DNA of 64,000 nt from Denticeps clupeoides (GCF_900700375.1 NC_041721.1:3183489-3247488); one strand, 5' to 3'. Positions 1 to 11,379 are shown, numbered from the stretch's first letter. Notes: generated by a model from the letters alone, not told the origin. Numbers and translations are program-made.

Positions 1-313
1 TTTCTAGGGGAGTTGAGTTGGACTTCAGGGAGCAGAAGCTCTTCGCCGATCGCAGCGGGGAGAACCGTCCATTGTTGGGGTGGCTGAGGTCCTTCACGAC
101 TTTCCTGGCCCTGGTCCAGCACCGCTTGCTGTAGGCTGGTTGAAGGTCAGGGAGCTTGGTACGGATGGTGCGTTCGGCTGATGGAACCACCCTCTGTAGG
201 GCTCGCCTGTCGGGAACAGGTATTGGGTCCCAGGTTCGAACCCCCGAGCCTGAGTGTCTCCAGGGGGCCTGTCCCCGCAAGTCACGTTATTCGCCTTGTG
301 CTCCTTCCCCAAG
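1..313 (+). other. klhdc10: klhdc10 intron, with a degraded SINE fragment
   Basis: The window opens inside an intron of klhdc10. Positions about 222-280 carry the B-box-like GGTTCGA and part of the body of SINE family A (CCTGAGTGTCTCCAGGGGG), internally deleted. I see no exon here. The upstream exons lie outside the window. Confidence 0.6.
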
Positions 314-536
314 GCAATGGTCATCATAAATGGCTTTTTGTACGTGTTTGGCGGGACGACGGGCTACATCTACAGCACTGACCTCCACCGGCTGGACCTC
401 ACCACCCGAGAATGGATCCACCTAAAGCCCAACAACCCCCCTGACGACCTCCCTGAGGAGAGGTGAGTGACCTTTCCACCTCCCTGACCCTCTGTGTCCA
501 GAATAGGACTGGAAATGAATACCTGACCCCTTTTAC

Positions 537-586
<50 letters not shown>

Positions 587-1459
587 TCAGATACAGGCAC
601 GAAATTGCACATGACGGTCAGAGGATATTCATTCTGGGCGGGGGAACTTCCTGGACGTCCTACCCTTTAGACAAGGTAGAGCGGTGACGAGAGGAGCGGT
701 TCCCTGCCGCTGTCGCGGTTTCTCACGTCCCCCTCTTCGACCCTTCACCTCAGGTACATGCGTACAACCTGGAGACCAACTCCTGGGAGGAGATAGCGAC
801 GCGACCTCACGAGAGGATAGGTGAGCGCGATAGGCTTCCGTGAAGCGGTTGTGCGCAGGGCTTGACGGCGTGTGTTGTGTTGTGGCAGGCTACCCGGCTC
901 CGCGGAGGTGCCACAGCTGCGTGCAGATCAAGAACGGTGAGTGGCGGCGCGGCCGCGCCCGCTCGGCCAGGACCGAGCGGCCCGCCAACCACCGCTCTCT
1001 CTCTCTCTTTCAGACGTGTTCATCTGCGGAGGCTACAACGGCGAGGTGATCCTGGACGACCTGTGGAAGATCAGCCTGCAGACGTTCCAGTGGACGCGTC
1101 TCCCCGCGGTCATGCCCGAGCCGGCGTACTTCCACTGCGCCGCCGTCACGCCGGTCGGTGACGCTCGCTCGCTCGCCCGCCTCCTGTCGAATTTGAATGC
1201 CGCCGGTGTGCCCGTTTTGCATCTCACCCTCCGTCTCCCCACCACGTAGGCCGGCTGCATGTACGTCCACGGCGGCGTGGTCAACATCCACGAGAACAAG
1301 CGGACCGGCTCGCTGTTCAAGATCTGGCTGGCGGCGCCCAGCCTGCTGGAACTCTGCTGGGAGCGGCTGCTCGGGGGCTTCCCGCAGCTGGCGCAGCTCT
1401 CGCCCATGCAGCTGCTCAACCTGGGCCTGACGCAGGAGCTGGTGGAGCGGCTGAAGTAG
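314..1459 (+). CDS. klhdc10: Kelch domain-containing protein 10, C-terminal part
   Basis: Six exons: 314-462, 591-675, 754-820, 889-936, 1014-1153 and 1250-1459 (TAG). They join in frame to 232 residues, the C-terminal part of the protein; the N-terminal exons lie before the window. Visible kelch blades carry the GG pairs (VFGGTTGY, ILGGGTSW, ICGGYNGE, VHGGV). The C-terminus has SLLELCWERL, a match to the elongin BC-box (S/T/A/P-L-x3-C-x3-hydrophobic), followed by a conserved tail ending LTQELVERLK. KLHDC10 is known as a substrate receptor of cullin-2 ubiquitin ligases that reads C-terminal degrons, including alanine-tailed products of ribosome quality control, and as an activator of ASK1. 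A 46-bp GT tract abuts the acceptor of the second visible exon. The 3' UTR runs to the AATAAA at 2018. Confidence 0.95.
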
Positions 1460-2040
1460 CGGCGGCGCCGGCGGCGTGGCCCGTCTTAAAACCAAAAAAA
1501 AAAGAGAGAGAGAGAGAGAGGAAAAACCCAGAAACTACGAGAGGCCTTTTCCGTTGCGTTTGCACTTTTTAATTATTCTGAGAACGGTGGAATGTTCCCT
1601 CCTCCTTTCTGGCCAATCAGCAGGCGGAGCCGACTGAGTAGTTCCTTTTCTGCATGCTTATGATATGGAGTGACGGAGAAGCTCCGTTAGGTTTTACGTG
1701 GAACGTGTCTGCTGCGGTTTACCAGGACCGGGATTGTTTCTGACTACTGGACTGAGTTGTTTTTTTTTTTTTTTTTAAATGTGCTCCTGGTCCGCGTCCA
1801 TGTTGGTTCTGCAGATGTCCGAATCGCTAACTAGGACCTTCATCCAGAGACGTGCGGAACGGCGGCGCCTGTGGAGGTCCGGCTCTGCTGCTCTGATGTC
1901 CACGCGCCGTCTTTTCTGTTGTCGCCGTCACGCTCGTGCGCCGCAGCCGCTGCCCACAACTGTTTTTACATCACTGTGAATATGGTGCTCCCTGCTTCTC
2001 TTAAATGTTTGTATTCTAATAAAAAAGACTCTTACCGAAA
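1460..2040 (+). other. klhdc10: klhdc10 3' UTR and polyadenylation signal
   Basis: GC-rich after the stop, then (AG)n at 1503-1520 and a poly-T tract near 1760. AATAAA at 2018-2023 is the likely cleavage signal. There is no coding potential. Confidence 0.7.
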
Positions 2041-2363
2041 TCCTGAGGCCCGTCTCGTCCTGTTTCTTCAGAGCTCATCACTAACTCGCTCTTCTCGTTT
2101 CTCTAACCTTCACCATCCGCTCCGCTGCGGACGGTATATCCTGCCGGGGGTGTCTCCTGGGTCGGAGTGATCACGTGACATGGACTGTCCTGCTTGGCCC
2201 CCATTGACCCCAACACACTACCTGGATGCTGCTTCATTATACACAAGTGGACTGTATTGTCCTTCATATTGCGCCATTTCCTGGATGTATTTCATTGTAA
2301 TCCGTGCTGATCAGAGGAGGACGGGTTCATCTAGCTGAGTCTTGGTCCCTGTCAAGGTTTTCT
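2041..2363. other. Intergenic, nothing recognised
   Basis: Unique-looking sequence between the klhdc10 poly(A) signal and the first SINE. I see no feature. Confidence 0.5.
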
Positions 2364-2580
2364 GGGCCAGTGGTGGCATAGTGGTTAAGGAAGCCGGTTC
2401 AAATCCCGATCCGGCAAGGTGCCACTGAGCAAAGCACCGTCCCCACACACTGATCCCCGGGCGCCTGTCATGGCCGCCCACTGCTCATCAAGGGTGATGG
2501 TTAAAAAGCAAAGGACAAATTTCACTGTGTGCATCGTGTGCTGTGCTGCTGTGTATCACATGTGACAATCACTTCACTTT
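2364..2580 (+). mobile_element. SINE family B (tRNA-derived), near full length
   Basis: A-box-like TGGCATAGTGG and B-box-like GGTTCAAATCC at the head, the family body (GTGCCACTGAGCAAAGCACC, CCCCGGGCGCCTGTCATGG) and the ending GACAATCACTTCACTT. The same body recurs more than ten times in the window. Confidence 0.85.
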
Positions 2581-2695
2581 TCTTCCTGTTAGAGGGAGTT
2601 GTTTTCATTCCCACTGTTGCCTCTGGCTTGACCACCCGGCACTGTACTATTTGTCAGGCGCTTTGTGTACATCGTAAAAAGCGCCTTATAAATAG

Positions 2696-2892
2696 GTAGG
2701 TGGGTAGTGTCCTAGCGGGTAACACACTCGCCTATGAACCGGAAGACCCAGGTTCAAACCCCACTTACTACCATCATGTCCCTTAACCCTGAGTGTCTCC
2801 AGGGGGGGACTGTCCCTGTAACTACTGACTGTAAGTGGCTCTGGGTAAGGGCGTCTGATGTAGCTGCTTGTGTAGCAGCTGTAAATGTAAAA
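2696..2892 (+). mobile_element. SINE family A (V-SINE-like)
   Basis: Head GTCCTAGCGGGTAACACACT, B-box-like GGTTCAAACCC, then the body with GGGGGACTGTCCCTGTAACT and a degraded tail ending TGTAAATGTAAA. The body and tail resemble vertebrate V-SINEs, judged from memory of the family. Confidence 0.8.
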
Positions 2893-2960
2893 TTGTAAAA
2901 AGGACGAATGCCATGGAAAGCGTTTGTAATTCTGTGGCGTTTACCGAGGGGGCGGAGCCC

Positions 2961-3051
2961 AGACCACGTGGCCCTCTCCGTATCCGAGCAACGGGAATAT
3001 CAACAGACCACGTGGCCCTCTCCGTATCCGAGCAACGGGAGTATCAACAGA
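2961..3051 (+). promoter_or_regulatory. drc1: Tandem 44-bp duplication carrying two X-box-like motifs upstream of drc1
   Basis: A 44-bp unit occurs twice head to tail, starting at 2961 and 3005. Each copy carries the E-box palindrome CCACGTGG and GTATCCGAGCAAC (2980-2992 and 3024-3036). The latter fits the RFX X-box layout GTHNCC, spacer, RGYAAC, here with a 1-nt spacer. RFX factors with FOXJ1 drive motile-cilium genes, and drc1 is one. The motifs lie 107 and 63 bp before the ATG. Binding is inferred. Confidence 0.55.
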
Positions 3052-3098
3052 CCCCGCGGCCAGGGACGTTCTGAGGGCCCGGACCGGACCAAGCGGCC

Positions 3099-5697
3099 AT
3101 GAGCGGAACCGAACCCGGACCGACGGACGAATCCGCCTTCCCGTCCCTGGAGTCCGGCGACCCGGCGGAGCGAATTGCGGCGCGCCGGAACCGGAGAGCA
3201 GCGCGGACCGAGGCCAAGAGACGGTGAATAAAAAGATATCAATCCTAATCATTTCTTTTCTGTAAGGTATGGAAGATGGTGAGGGTGAGTAGGGAAGGTC
3301 TGGTGTTTCTGCAGGCAGGAGCAGGGGGACCCCGGGGAGAACCTGGAGGTCCAAGCAGAGGTCAGAAGGAGCCTGAAACAGGTCGAGCTCAGCAAGCAGG
3401 TAAATGACCACAGAGAGTCTCATGTCCTTCTCCATCATCTGCTGGTCCCACTCCACCAGTATGCAGAGCAGAAATCGGCTACAGGGCACCTTCAGCGTGT
3501 GCTCCAAGATCATTGGACTGGCTGCCAGATCCTCATCACACAACTGTGACCAGCAGACATGCACACTGTAAACCCGGATCATTTGTTGTTAAACCATAAT
3601 TTGTTAAACCATTTTTGTCAAGTGTTTGCTCAAAAGGTTTAAGTTATCGACAGTAGAAAAAATGTTATCTCTTCAAGTATGGCCAACTTAAATGTACAAT
3701 GGTCAGAATTGGAAAAAAAATGTTGTATATAATAAGCAATAGAAAAGAAAATTGGAGGCTACTTAAAAGTACAATAGTCAGGACTTAATATAATTAAAAC
3801 TTAAAATTCTAGTCTTATTAAAATACAAATTACAATATTTGGGATAAGAAAATCCCAATTAAATTCTTTTGTCAATGACCACAATGCAGCACGTTACATT
3901 TATTTTATTGAAACACAACAAACCAACAAATGCGTTAACAATGATGCTCCGTATAAAAGACCAGACGATAATCCAAAATAACAGTGATTAAATTTTTTTT
4001 GCAGATATTACTTTACTACAGCAGATATTACTTTTTGCAGATATTACTTTTAGAATACAGCAAATAGAACACGTGTATAGAAATATTAAACTATTTCAAT
4101 CCAAATACAATTTTTAAGCTTGAAAAAAAAAACACACACACAACTCCCCCCATTCAGGTTAACAGCAAATTGTCTACAATCAGCTGTATAGAATGATTTA
4201 ATATTATGTTTTTTTTTGTGTGCGTTTATGTATTGGTGTCTTTCATGTTGTGACAGTAGGTGGTACATTGCACAATTTGATATTTGAATTGTACAAATGG
4301 AGAAATTATTTACTCACTGAATGGCTCTTGAAGAACATAGATGCGTCATCTCCAAGAATGATTGGAAGTCCTCTCAGGTCAAGGCATCTAATGGCTCTGT
4401 GCCCTGCAAAGCTGTATAAAGGGAAGGTGGGAGAACAAGTTTATGTGCTGAACTAACCATCAATACCATTACAAGAAGAAAAGAGAAATACCAACCCCCC
4501 GAAATTCACATGACAAACGGCGAAATTTAATTTGAGCATCCTCAGTTTGCGGTTCATCTGTGCTTCTGGTAGTATTTAGTAGTATTTGAATAGAGAAAAC
4601 AACTCGCCATGTGGTTTCCTCGTTACAGCAAGCAAAATTTCCTTAAAAGGGTCCAAACTTGAGAAAAGCAGACAAATGTAGACTGAAAATGTATCGTCTC
4701 CACTGTGCCTTCTAAATTGCCCCTCGGTGACAAATAAAGTTCTTTGAAATTGAAAGATCGTGTGTGTGTGTGTGTTGCAGCGTTTGTTGAAGCTGCAGAC
4801 TGATGGATTGGAGCTGGTGAGCAACATCCAGGTGGCAGGAGACACTTTTGAATCCCAGAGAAGATCTGAGCTGCGGGAGGCTTGCAGACTGAGGTACACA
4901 AAGACACACACACTCACACACACACTCACACACACACACACACACACACACACAGCAACTGTACATTTGCAGCCAATAGCAGAACACACTGACATTTACA
5001 CACATAAATAGCTCAGTTATACAGAGTGTGTGTTGTGGTGGGTGTTGAGAAGATGACTATATATTTTAAATGACTATATAACTATTTCAAGTACTATATA
5101 AAGGTAACCAATGACATTTGATCACTTTCAATCAATTATGAATGAATCCCGATCCGCCAAGGTGCCACTGAGCAAAGCACCGTCCCCACACACTGCTCCC
5201 CGGGCGCCTGTCATGGCTGCCCACAGCTCACCAAGGGTGATGGTTAAATGTAGAGGACAAATTTCACTGTGTGCACCGTATGCTGTGCTGCTGTGTATCA
5301 CAATGGCAATCACTTCACTTTATCACTTATCACTTTATCATAACAGCCACAACATCCGTTCCCATCCATGATTCCCACTACAACACTTCTATTAAACACG
5401 TTGCCACTATTACGACTAAAATTGGAATCATGAATCTGTAATTCAATTACTCCTTTCCCTCCAGTAACTACATGTAATTAAATGACATAATGCTCGGTTG
5501 TGTGTGTCTGAAGATTGCAGAAGATGGAGGAGGAAGTGAAGGCGAGTCAGGAGAAGTTTGAGGAAGTCAGTAGGAGGTGGAGGACGACTGCGGAGCTGCA
5601 GATTCCTCAGGAGCTCAGCCACGCTGTGAACACACAGATTGAGTTGTGTAGCAGCATCGTCCAGGATAAAAACACACTCATCAACGAGCTCCACCAG

Positions 5698-5733
<36 letters not shown>

Positions 5734-8700
5734 CAAATTCAGCAAAGCCAGACTGAATTTGATTGGATGTTCTGCGAGACTTGGATGTTCTGCGATAGTC
5801 TCTCTGCGAGACTATCAGGGTTCTTAAAGATTTTTACACAAGAATTTCCATGACTTTTCAATTATTCTTTTCGTGTTCTCTAAAAACACATAAAGTCAAA
5901 CAAACCAACACATTGTTAAACTGAATGTAGCTTAAACTAAATTTTACTGAAATGGCCCGGTCTCCGGCCCTAGATCCTCAGCCGTAATTTACACGACGAG
6001 GTGCTGGAATACGGAAGCAACATGCTCGCCATGAAAAGAAGGCTCAGATACTACAGACCTGCCGGTTTTAAACGCCGCAGTTGGAAACGTAGAAGAAACG
6101 TTCCTCGCTCAGTCTTACGGGAGCTACGTTCTTCATGCCGTGCATTCATATGTCGGTCACATTTCAATGACTTTTCCTGAACTTTATATGTTTGTTTCAT
6201 ATTCCAGATCTGTTCATGGCCTGGAACGTTCACTTTTCAAATTCCATGACTTTTCCAGCTTTTTCATGACCGTGGGAACCCTGGACGGTTGAGGGACAGA
6301 CCTGTGTTGATGTGTGTGTGTGTTTTAGGAGCTGAAGAGCAGTGACGAGCGGTACGTGAAGGACAGGAAGCGACAGGCAGAGATGGTGGAGCTGATGGTG
6401 GTGCGGATGGAGGAGCAAATTAAAAGTCTAATAAAGGCTTACAGAGAGGAGCTACAGGAGATCGAGGTAAACACACACACACACACACACACACAGCTGA
6501 ACAGTGTTGACCTCTCAACTTTGACATATGATGTGCAGAGCTCGTTCGATGAAGAGCAGACGTGTCTGCTGGAAGGAAACCTCCGGCGGTGGGAGGAGCT
6601 ACTGAAGGGGCAGCATGACAAGGAGGTGAAGATGCAGCACATGCACACTTCCCTACTCCACCTTGGGCATGGACCCACAAACCCCGCCTCTGTTTCCAGC
6701 TGGAGGCGGCGCAGGAGAGGATGAGGAGGAAGGAGGAGTTCGGCTCTCTCCTGCAGAGGCACAGGGTGGAGGGAACGGAGCAGTTCAACGACGTGAAGGA
6801 GCAGCTGGAGACCACCATGCAGGTGAGCTTCCAGACCGAGGTTCTGGTCCTCGCCGCCTGGTTTGTGGCTCAAACAGAGACACTCGCCCCGCAGGGGCAG
6901 CAGCAGCAGCTGGAGCAGAACAAAGCCACCTTCCAGCTGAACCAGGAGAAGCTGGAGTACAGCCTACAGCAGCTGAAGAGACAAGACAAGGAGAGCAGTG
7001 TCATTAAAAGCCAGCAGAAGAGGCAGATCATCAGGTCCAACTCCACGCCGACATCTAAACCCGGTCAGCTGACCTCACATCTGCCTTTACCAACAGTTGG
7101 CCTGTGCTCCTCTTCACCCCAGACTGCAAGACACTCTGAACAAGCTGAAGATGGAGTGCACCAACCAGGAGAAGGAGAAGCAGAAGGTGAAGCAGATGCT
7201 GAGCGAGAACTACCGGCAGGTCACGCAGCAGGTCAGAGATCGTCAGCGGAAGATGAGGTGAGGAGGTGACGTGGAGTGGCCGATCCAAAAAAAAGATCTG
7301 CTGTAGCTCAGATTGCCAAAATCCTCACGATATTAATATTGCTCTACAACATCAGACGGATCCACCCTTACCGGTCAATACTGGTTCAGTCCCTGGTAAT
7401 CTCCCGTCTAGCAGGTCTACCTCCTCTACAGCTAATGAGGTGGTGGTGGCCTAGAAGATCCACGTTCAAACTTCACTTACTATCATCGTGTCCCTGAGCA
7501 ATACACTTAACCCTGAGTGTGTCCAGGGGGGGACTGTCCCTGTCAGTACTGATTGTAAGTTGCTCTGGATAAGGGCGTCTGGTAAATGCCGTAAATGTAG
7601 TAAAGAAGGCGAGCAGCACCTTCAAAATACTGACACGGGAGACGCTCGTCTAGACACTTCCCTGTCTCTGCCCCTCGAGGTCAGAACAGCCCAGTCGCTG
7701 AGTATTTCCGTACGGAAGCTGAAGACCTTCCTCTTTAGAGAATACTAAATATTACTTTTGATTTCAAACTCACATTCCCCGGTTTATTTTTTTCTATTCC
7801 AGGACTATTTATTTTCTTATTTGTACATGAACTTTTACATTATACAGCCGACATTTGGGTGTCTGTGTGTCCACCTCCTGCTGTGACGATATAAAAGGAT
7901 CTTCTTATCTTATCTCTTAAACTTTCTTACAGTCTGACTTATGCAATAAAACCTACAGCCGAGTGAATAAAATGATCGTATTCATGGTTTGAGTCGTAGA
8001 GAACCGGAACTGATGACTTCACCGATGGGAACATGGAAGCACGTTGTACGTCTCTCTGGATGAGGACGTCTGCCAAATGCCGTACGTGTAAATGTAATCG
8101 GTGTGTGTGTGTGTGTGTGTTATAGACACTTTTCTGCAGTGGACGCCCGGCACTATGAAGAGGTGTGGCGTATGAACGAGAAGGAGATCCACGCTCTGGT
8201 CGGTCGGGCTCTAGATCTCGACCGCATTATCCACCAGCAGCTGCTCGGCTTAGACTGGACTCCGCCCGACACGCCCATCACACAGCACGTCGAGCCAATC
8301 ACGTCCCGGAGCCACACAGCCAGCTCCGCCCTACAGATGGCCGCCCTCGTGCTGAAAGGGGAAGGGCGAGAGAGCGCGGCGCTGGAGACGGGTGGAGGAG
8401 GCGGCGTCCCGGTGAAGACCATGAAGAGCGTCCTGGAGATGCTGTGTGATGAAGCGGTGAGGAGCGTAGGACTCGGGGCGTGGCACCTGGGGCTGAGGGA
8501 CCTGACTGACGTAGGCGGGGCTAATGTTCGCAGGGGTTCCTGGTGGAGAGGAAGCTGTCGGCGCTGCTGGCTCCATTAGAAGAAGAGGAGCGCCGCCTGG
8601 TGAAGCTCAACTCGATCTTCACAGTGAGCTTCTGCTCCTCTACATCCACACCATCGTCCAACATCTCATTACCGTCCAGCAGACCTTGATCCGCTGATGA

Positions 8701-9180
8701 ATTGCAGGCGTTGGGAATAGAACACGAGGACGAGGTTCTCCAGCTGGCCGAGTTCCTCACCAAATTCCCCGAGGTAACGCAGGTAATACCGCGTTAATAC
8801 CGCCGCCCCATTTACACGGAGGGATAACGTTCCGTCTGTCCCGCAGGCGGAGGACCCCGGACCCCTCCACCCCGGGGACGTCCTGCCGGCTCTCCGCGTC
8901 TTCACCGCCCGGCGCCGCTCCGCCAGGCGAGTAGACGCGTCCGGCCGTTTAAACGCTCCTTTTCCGGCCTTCACGTGTACTCCCGCGTGCAGGGTCCCCG
9001 CCGGGCGGGACGCCGCGGCCACCGTCCCGCAGAGACACGCGCCGTGCTGGGAGAACATGGCGGACATCATCAGCCAATCAAAACTCGCCACGTGGAACGC
9101 CCTGGAGAAGGCTTTACTCAAGTACCAGTACGTTCTGAGCGTACTGCACAGTACGATGAGGAACCGCTCTTTAAAGTTAC

Positions 9181-9217
<37 letters not shown>

Positions 9218-9451
9218 TTCTGTGCTACAGGAAAGATCCAGGCTCTTGGCGGAAACGCGGAAAGTTCAGCAGCAGAACACAGAACTGCGGATGCTGCTAC
9301 ATCAGTACACGGACTCCAAGGTAACGGCGGGCGTGCGAGGACCGCGATGGATCCGGTTCCTGTGTCTGGTCTACTGTAGAACTGTGGTTCATCTCAGCCT
9401 TGTGTTCCCTCTGGACAGGTGAACGCAGAACCGGCGTTTTCATCCAAATAG
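3099..9451 (+). CDS. drc1: Dynein regulatory complex subunit 1 (nexin-dynein link)
   Basis: Sixteen exons: 3099-3223, 3315-3399, 4781-4893, 5514-5697, 6329-6466, 6539-6625, 6700-6822, 6895-7034, 7123-7257, 8126-8456, 8534-8623, 8708-8773, 8847-8926, 8993-9140, 9231-9320, 9419-9451. They give 655 aa (human about 740). The start MSGTEPG leads into the conserved ERIAARRNRRAAR segment; VSNIQVAGD, FQLNQEKLEY, IKSQQKRQI and QQQNTELRMLLHQY match DRC1 in order. The protein is mostly coiled coil. DRC1 is a core subunit of the nexin-dynein regulatory complex between outer doublets, and its loss causes ciliary dyskinesia. The intron after 8926 uses a GC donor because only GC keeps frame. The acceptor at 9231 was chosen because it keeps alignment length with human (KYQYVLSERSRLLAE). 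Human DRC1 is on chromosome 2, so its place beside nrf1 is not conserved. Confidence 0.97.
3430..4760. other. drc1: drc1 intron 2, AT-rich block, possible transposon remnant
   Basis: About 3570-4560 is much richer in A/T than its surroundings and starts at CACACTGTAAACCCGGATC, a sequence type often seen at ends of fish DNA-transposon remnants. The - strand of 3430-3582 is open and translates to a short piece (CRFLLCILVEW) that I do not recognise. I could not find matching terminal repeats. Confidence 0.3.
5145..5320 (+). mobile_element. SINE family B, 5'-truncated
   Basis: Starts at AATCCCGATCCGCCAAGG, so the tRNA-like head is missing, and ends at the family terminus CACTTCACTT. It lies in drc1 intron 3. 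Confidence 0.85.
5816..6283. mobile_element. hAT-like non-autonomous element in drc1 intron 4
   Basis: The ends are inverted: CAGGGTTC at 5816 and GAACCCTG at 6276-6283. Inside both are related stretches (TTTCCATGACTTTTC near 5848, ATTCCATGACTTTTCC near 6241). Fish hAT MITEs of this type start CAGGGTTCCCAC. I see no clear 8-bp target duplication. No transposase reading frame. Confidence 0.6.
7283..7425 (+). mobile_element. LINE remnant, reverse-transcriptase C-terminal piece (left part)
   Basis: A decayed frame gives LLYNIRRIHPYRS and LVQSLVISRLAGLPPLQL, matching the end of the RT domain of L2-type fish LINEs (family recalled, not searched). It is cut off by the SINE at 7438. It lies in drc1 intron 9. 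Confidence 0.6.
7438..7598 (+). mobile_element. SINE family A inserted in a LINE
   Basis: Diverged head, CACTTACTATCATCGTGTCC, GGGACTGTCCCTGTCAGT and tail GATAAGGGCGTCTGGTAAAT. LINE sequence continues on both sides, so it landed in the LINE. Confidence 0.75.
7600..7930 (+). mobile_element. LINE remnant, 3' end (right part)
   Basis: Continues the LINE after the SINE. The frame gives KLKTFLFREY, a usual end of these LINE polyproteins, followed by a 3' UTR-like tail with a repeated TCTTATCTTATCT end. Confidence 0.5.
8048..8098 (+). mobile_element. SINE family A tail fragment
   Basis: Only the tail remains: CTCTGGATGAGGACGTCTGC, AAATGCCGTA, TGTAAATGTAA. It lies directly before the GT tract of the drc1 exon 10 acceptor. 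Confidence 0.6.
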
Positions 9452-9571
9452 GTGCATTAAGCTGATACTACGTGGAACAGGGAGGCTGAAGTTAACACAC
9501 GGAACAAGTGGGGAATGAAAAACGCACCGTTCTCTGTGACGAGCATTCGGCCTTTTTATTCATGCTTTTAA

Positions 9572-9588
9572 AATAAACGTGAAATAAA
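9572..9588 (+). promoter_or_regulatory. drc1: drc1 polyadenylation signals
   Basis: Two AATAAA hexamers (9572-9577 and 9583-9588) lie 121 and 132 bp after the stop codon, followed by AT-rich sequence. Confidence 0.65.
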
Positions 9589-9659
9589 GACCATTTAAAA
9601 TACAATTTCTGTTTGTATGTTTCATTGCTCTCTCACACACACACACAGAAGCCAAAGCT

Positions 9660-10085
9660 CGTCAAAATGAACTAGAACCCAAACCATAGCAGACTAACCC
9701 AGAATAACCCAGAACCAAAAACACGACTTCCCACAAGCTGAAAGACGTCGGAACGAACCAAAACCCAGATGTCGGAAATCAGCGGAACGACCTAGAACCC
9801 AGACGTCGGAACGCGGCAGAATGGAATAGAACCCAGACGTTGGAACAAACTAGAACAGAGACGTCGGAACGAGTCCAAACGACCCAGAACCCCGCTGTCG
9901 GAACATGGCAGAACTACCTAGAACCCAGACGTCGGAGCGACCTAGAACCCAGACGTCGGAGCGACCTAGAACCCAGACGTCAGAACGACCTAGAACCCAG
10001 ACATCGGAACGCAGCAGAATGGAATAGAACCCAGACATCGGAACAAACTAGAACAGAGATGTCGGAACGAGTCAGAACGAACAAC
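9660..10085 (+). repeat. 24-bp minisatellite, left half
   Basis: Degenerate tandem units of about 24 bp with the core AGAACCCAGACGTCGGAACG. It is interrupted at about 10085 by a dispersed repeat and resumes at about 11128 with the same core. Confidence 0.8.
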
Positions 10086-11127
10086 AACAACATTTATTTC
10101 TTATATAGCCCAAAATCACATACAGTATGTCTCAATGGGCTTTGACAGGCCCTACAGTTGACCCTTCTGCGCACAAGGAAAAACTCCACACAAAAAAACT
10201 CTAGGAGAGAGAAAAAAAGATAGGAAGAAACCTTGGGAAGGAGTGATACAGAGAGGGACCCCCTTCCAGGGTAGAGTGAGCCTGCAAATGGTGTCAGTGC
10301 AGGGTTGGGGATGATATAATAATAAGTCCTACAGTTGTAGGGTTGGAGGAGTCCAGGATGTAGTCAGTGTCGTGGTCTAGATTACGTGCCCATAATGATG
10401 CTACTGGTCCACTTGAAGATCCCCGAAGCTGTTGTTGTAAAGGTGGTGGCTCTGGTGACCCTCTGGTTCATTTCATGCTATGTCCTCATTTAGCAGTTGT
10501 CAGGAACCAGGATTTATTTGCTGGTCTCTTCACTGGTGTCTGCCAGTAGTCTGGGCACCTGATTCCGTGTCTCTGAGAAAACAAAATGATTGTCACATGT
10601 GATACACAGCAGCACAGCACTCGGTGCACACAGTGAAATTTGTCCTCTGCATTTAACCCATCACCCTGAGTGAGCAGTGGGCAGCCATGACAGACGCCCG
10701 CGGAGCAGTGTGTGGGACGGTGCTTTTGCTCAGTGGCACCTTGGCGGATCGGGATTCGAACCCTAACTAGGACAGCCTAACTGGTGAATTTAACTTTGTC
10801 TGTGTCTAACAGGGGGACTCTGTGATAAACTGGACTTTATAATTGACACTGTGTCAAAGTGAAGTGGAATGAGTGTCTAGGACTAACAAAAAGCCAGATA
10901 GGTTTTGAGATTGGATTTAAACACTGAGACTGTGTCTGAGTCCCGGACACGGACAGGCAAGCTGTTCCACAACTGCGGAGCTCTATAGGAGAAGGATCTG
11001 CTCCCAGCTGTGACCTTCTGTACTTTTGGTACCAGTAGTGACCCCGCACCCATTGATCGAAAGGGGGCGTGGCGGGTCGTAAAGAACTAAAAGTTCACTC
11101 AGGTACTGCGGGGCGAGACCATTTAGA
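10081..11127. mobile_element. Dispersed fish repeat, unclassified, splitting a minisatellite
   Basis: Starts at ACAACAACAACATTTATTTC and includes CTTATATAGCCCAAAATCAC and, near the other end, TGACCCCGCACCCATTGATC. I recognise these as common teleost repeat sequence but cannot name the family. It contains a SINE B copy (10586-10763). No coding capacity seen. Confidence 0.55.
10586..10763 (-). mobile_element. SINE family B, head truncated, inverted
   Basis: Reverse complement of the family: TGATTGTCACATGTGATACA to GGCGGATCGGGATTCGAACC. It is nested inside the dispersed repeat at 10081-11127. Confidence 0.85.
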
Positions 11128-11375
11128 GTTAGAACTAGAACCCAAACGTCAGAATGCGGCGGAACGACCCAGAAGCCCGCTGTCGGAACGAACCAGAAGC
11201 CGGCTTTCGGAACAAAATAGAAACCCGCGTCGGAACGAACTAGAACCCCGCAGTCGGAACGAACCAGAAGCCGGCTTTCGGAACAAAATAGAAACCCGCG
11301 TCGGAACGAACTAGAACCCTGCAGTCGGAACGCGTCGGAACGACCCAGAAAGCCGCGCCGGCCGCTTCCCGCCAC
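11128..11375 (+). repeat. 24-bp minisatellite, right half
   Basis: The GAAC-TAGAACCC-GTCGGAACG pattern resumes, with an internal 65-bp-scale duplication (CCGGCTTTCGGAACAAAATA occurs twice). Confidence 0.75.
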
Positions 11376-11379
11376 CCGT

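Noticed and set aside
2941-3582. Open frame of 213 codons on the - strand over drc1 exons 1-2
   Set aside because: It is opposite to two real drc1 exons and includes the duplicated promoter unit. No recognisable domain.
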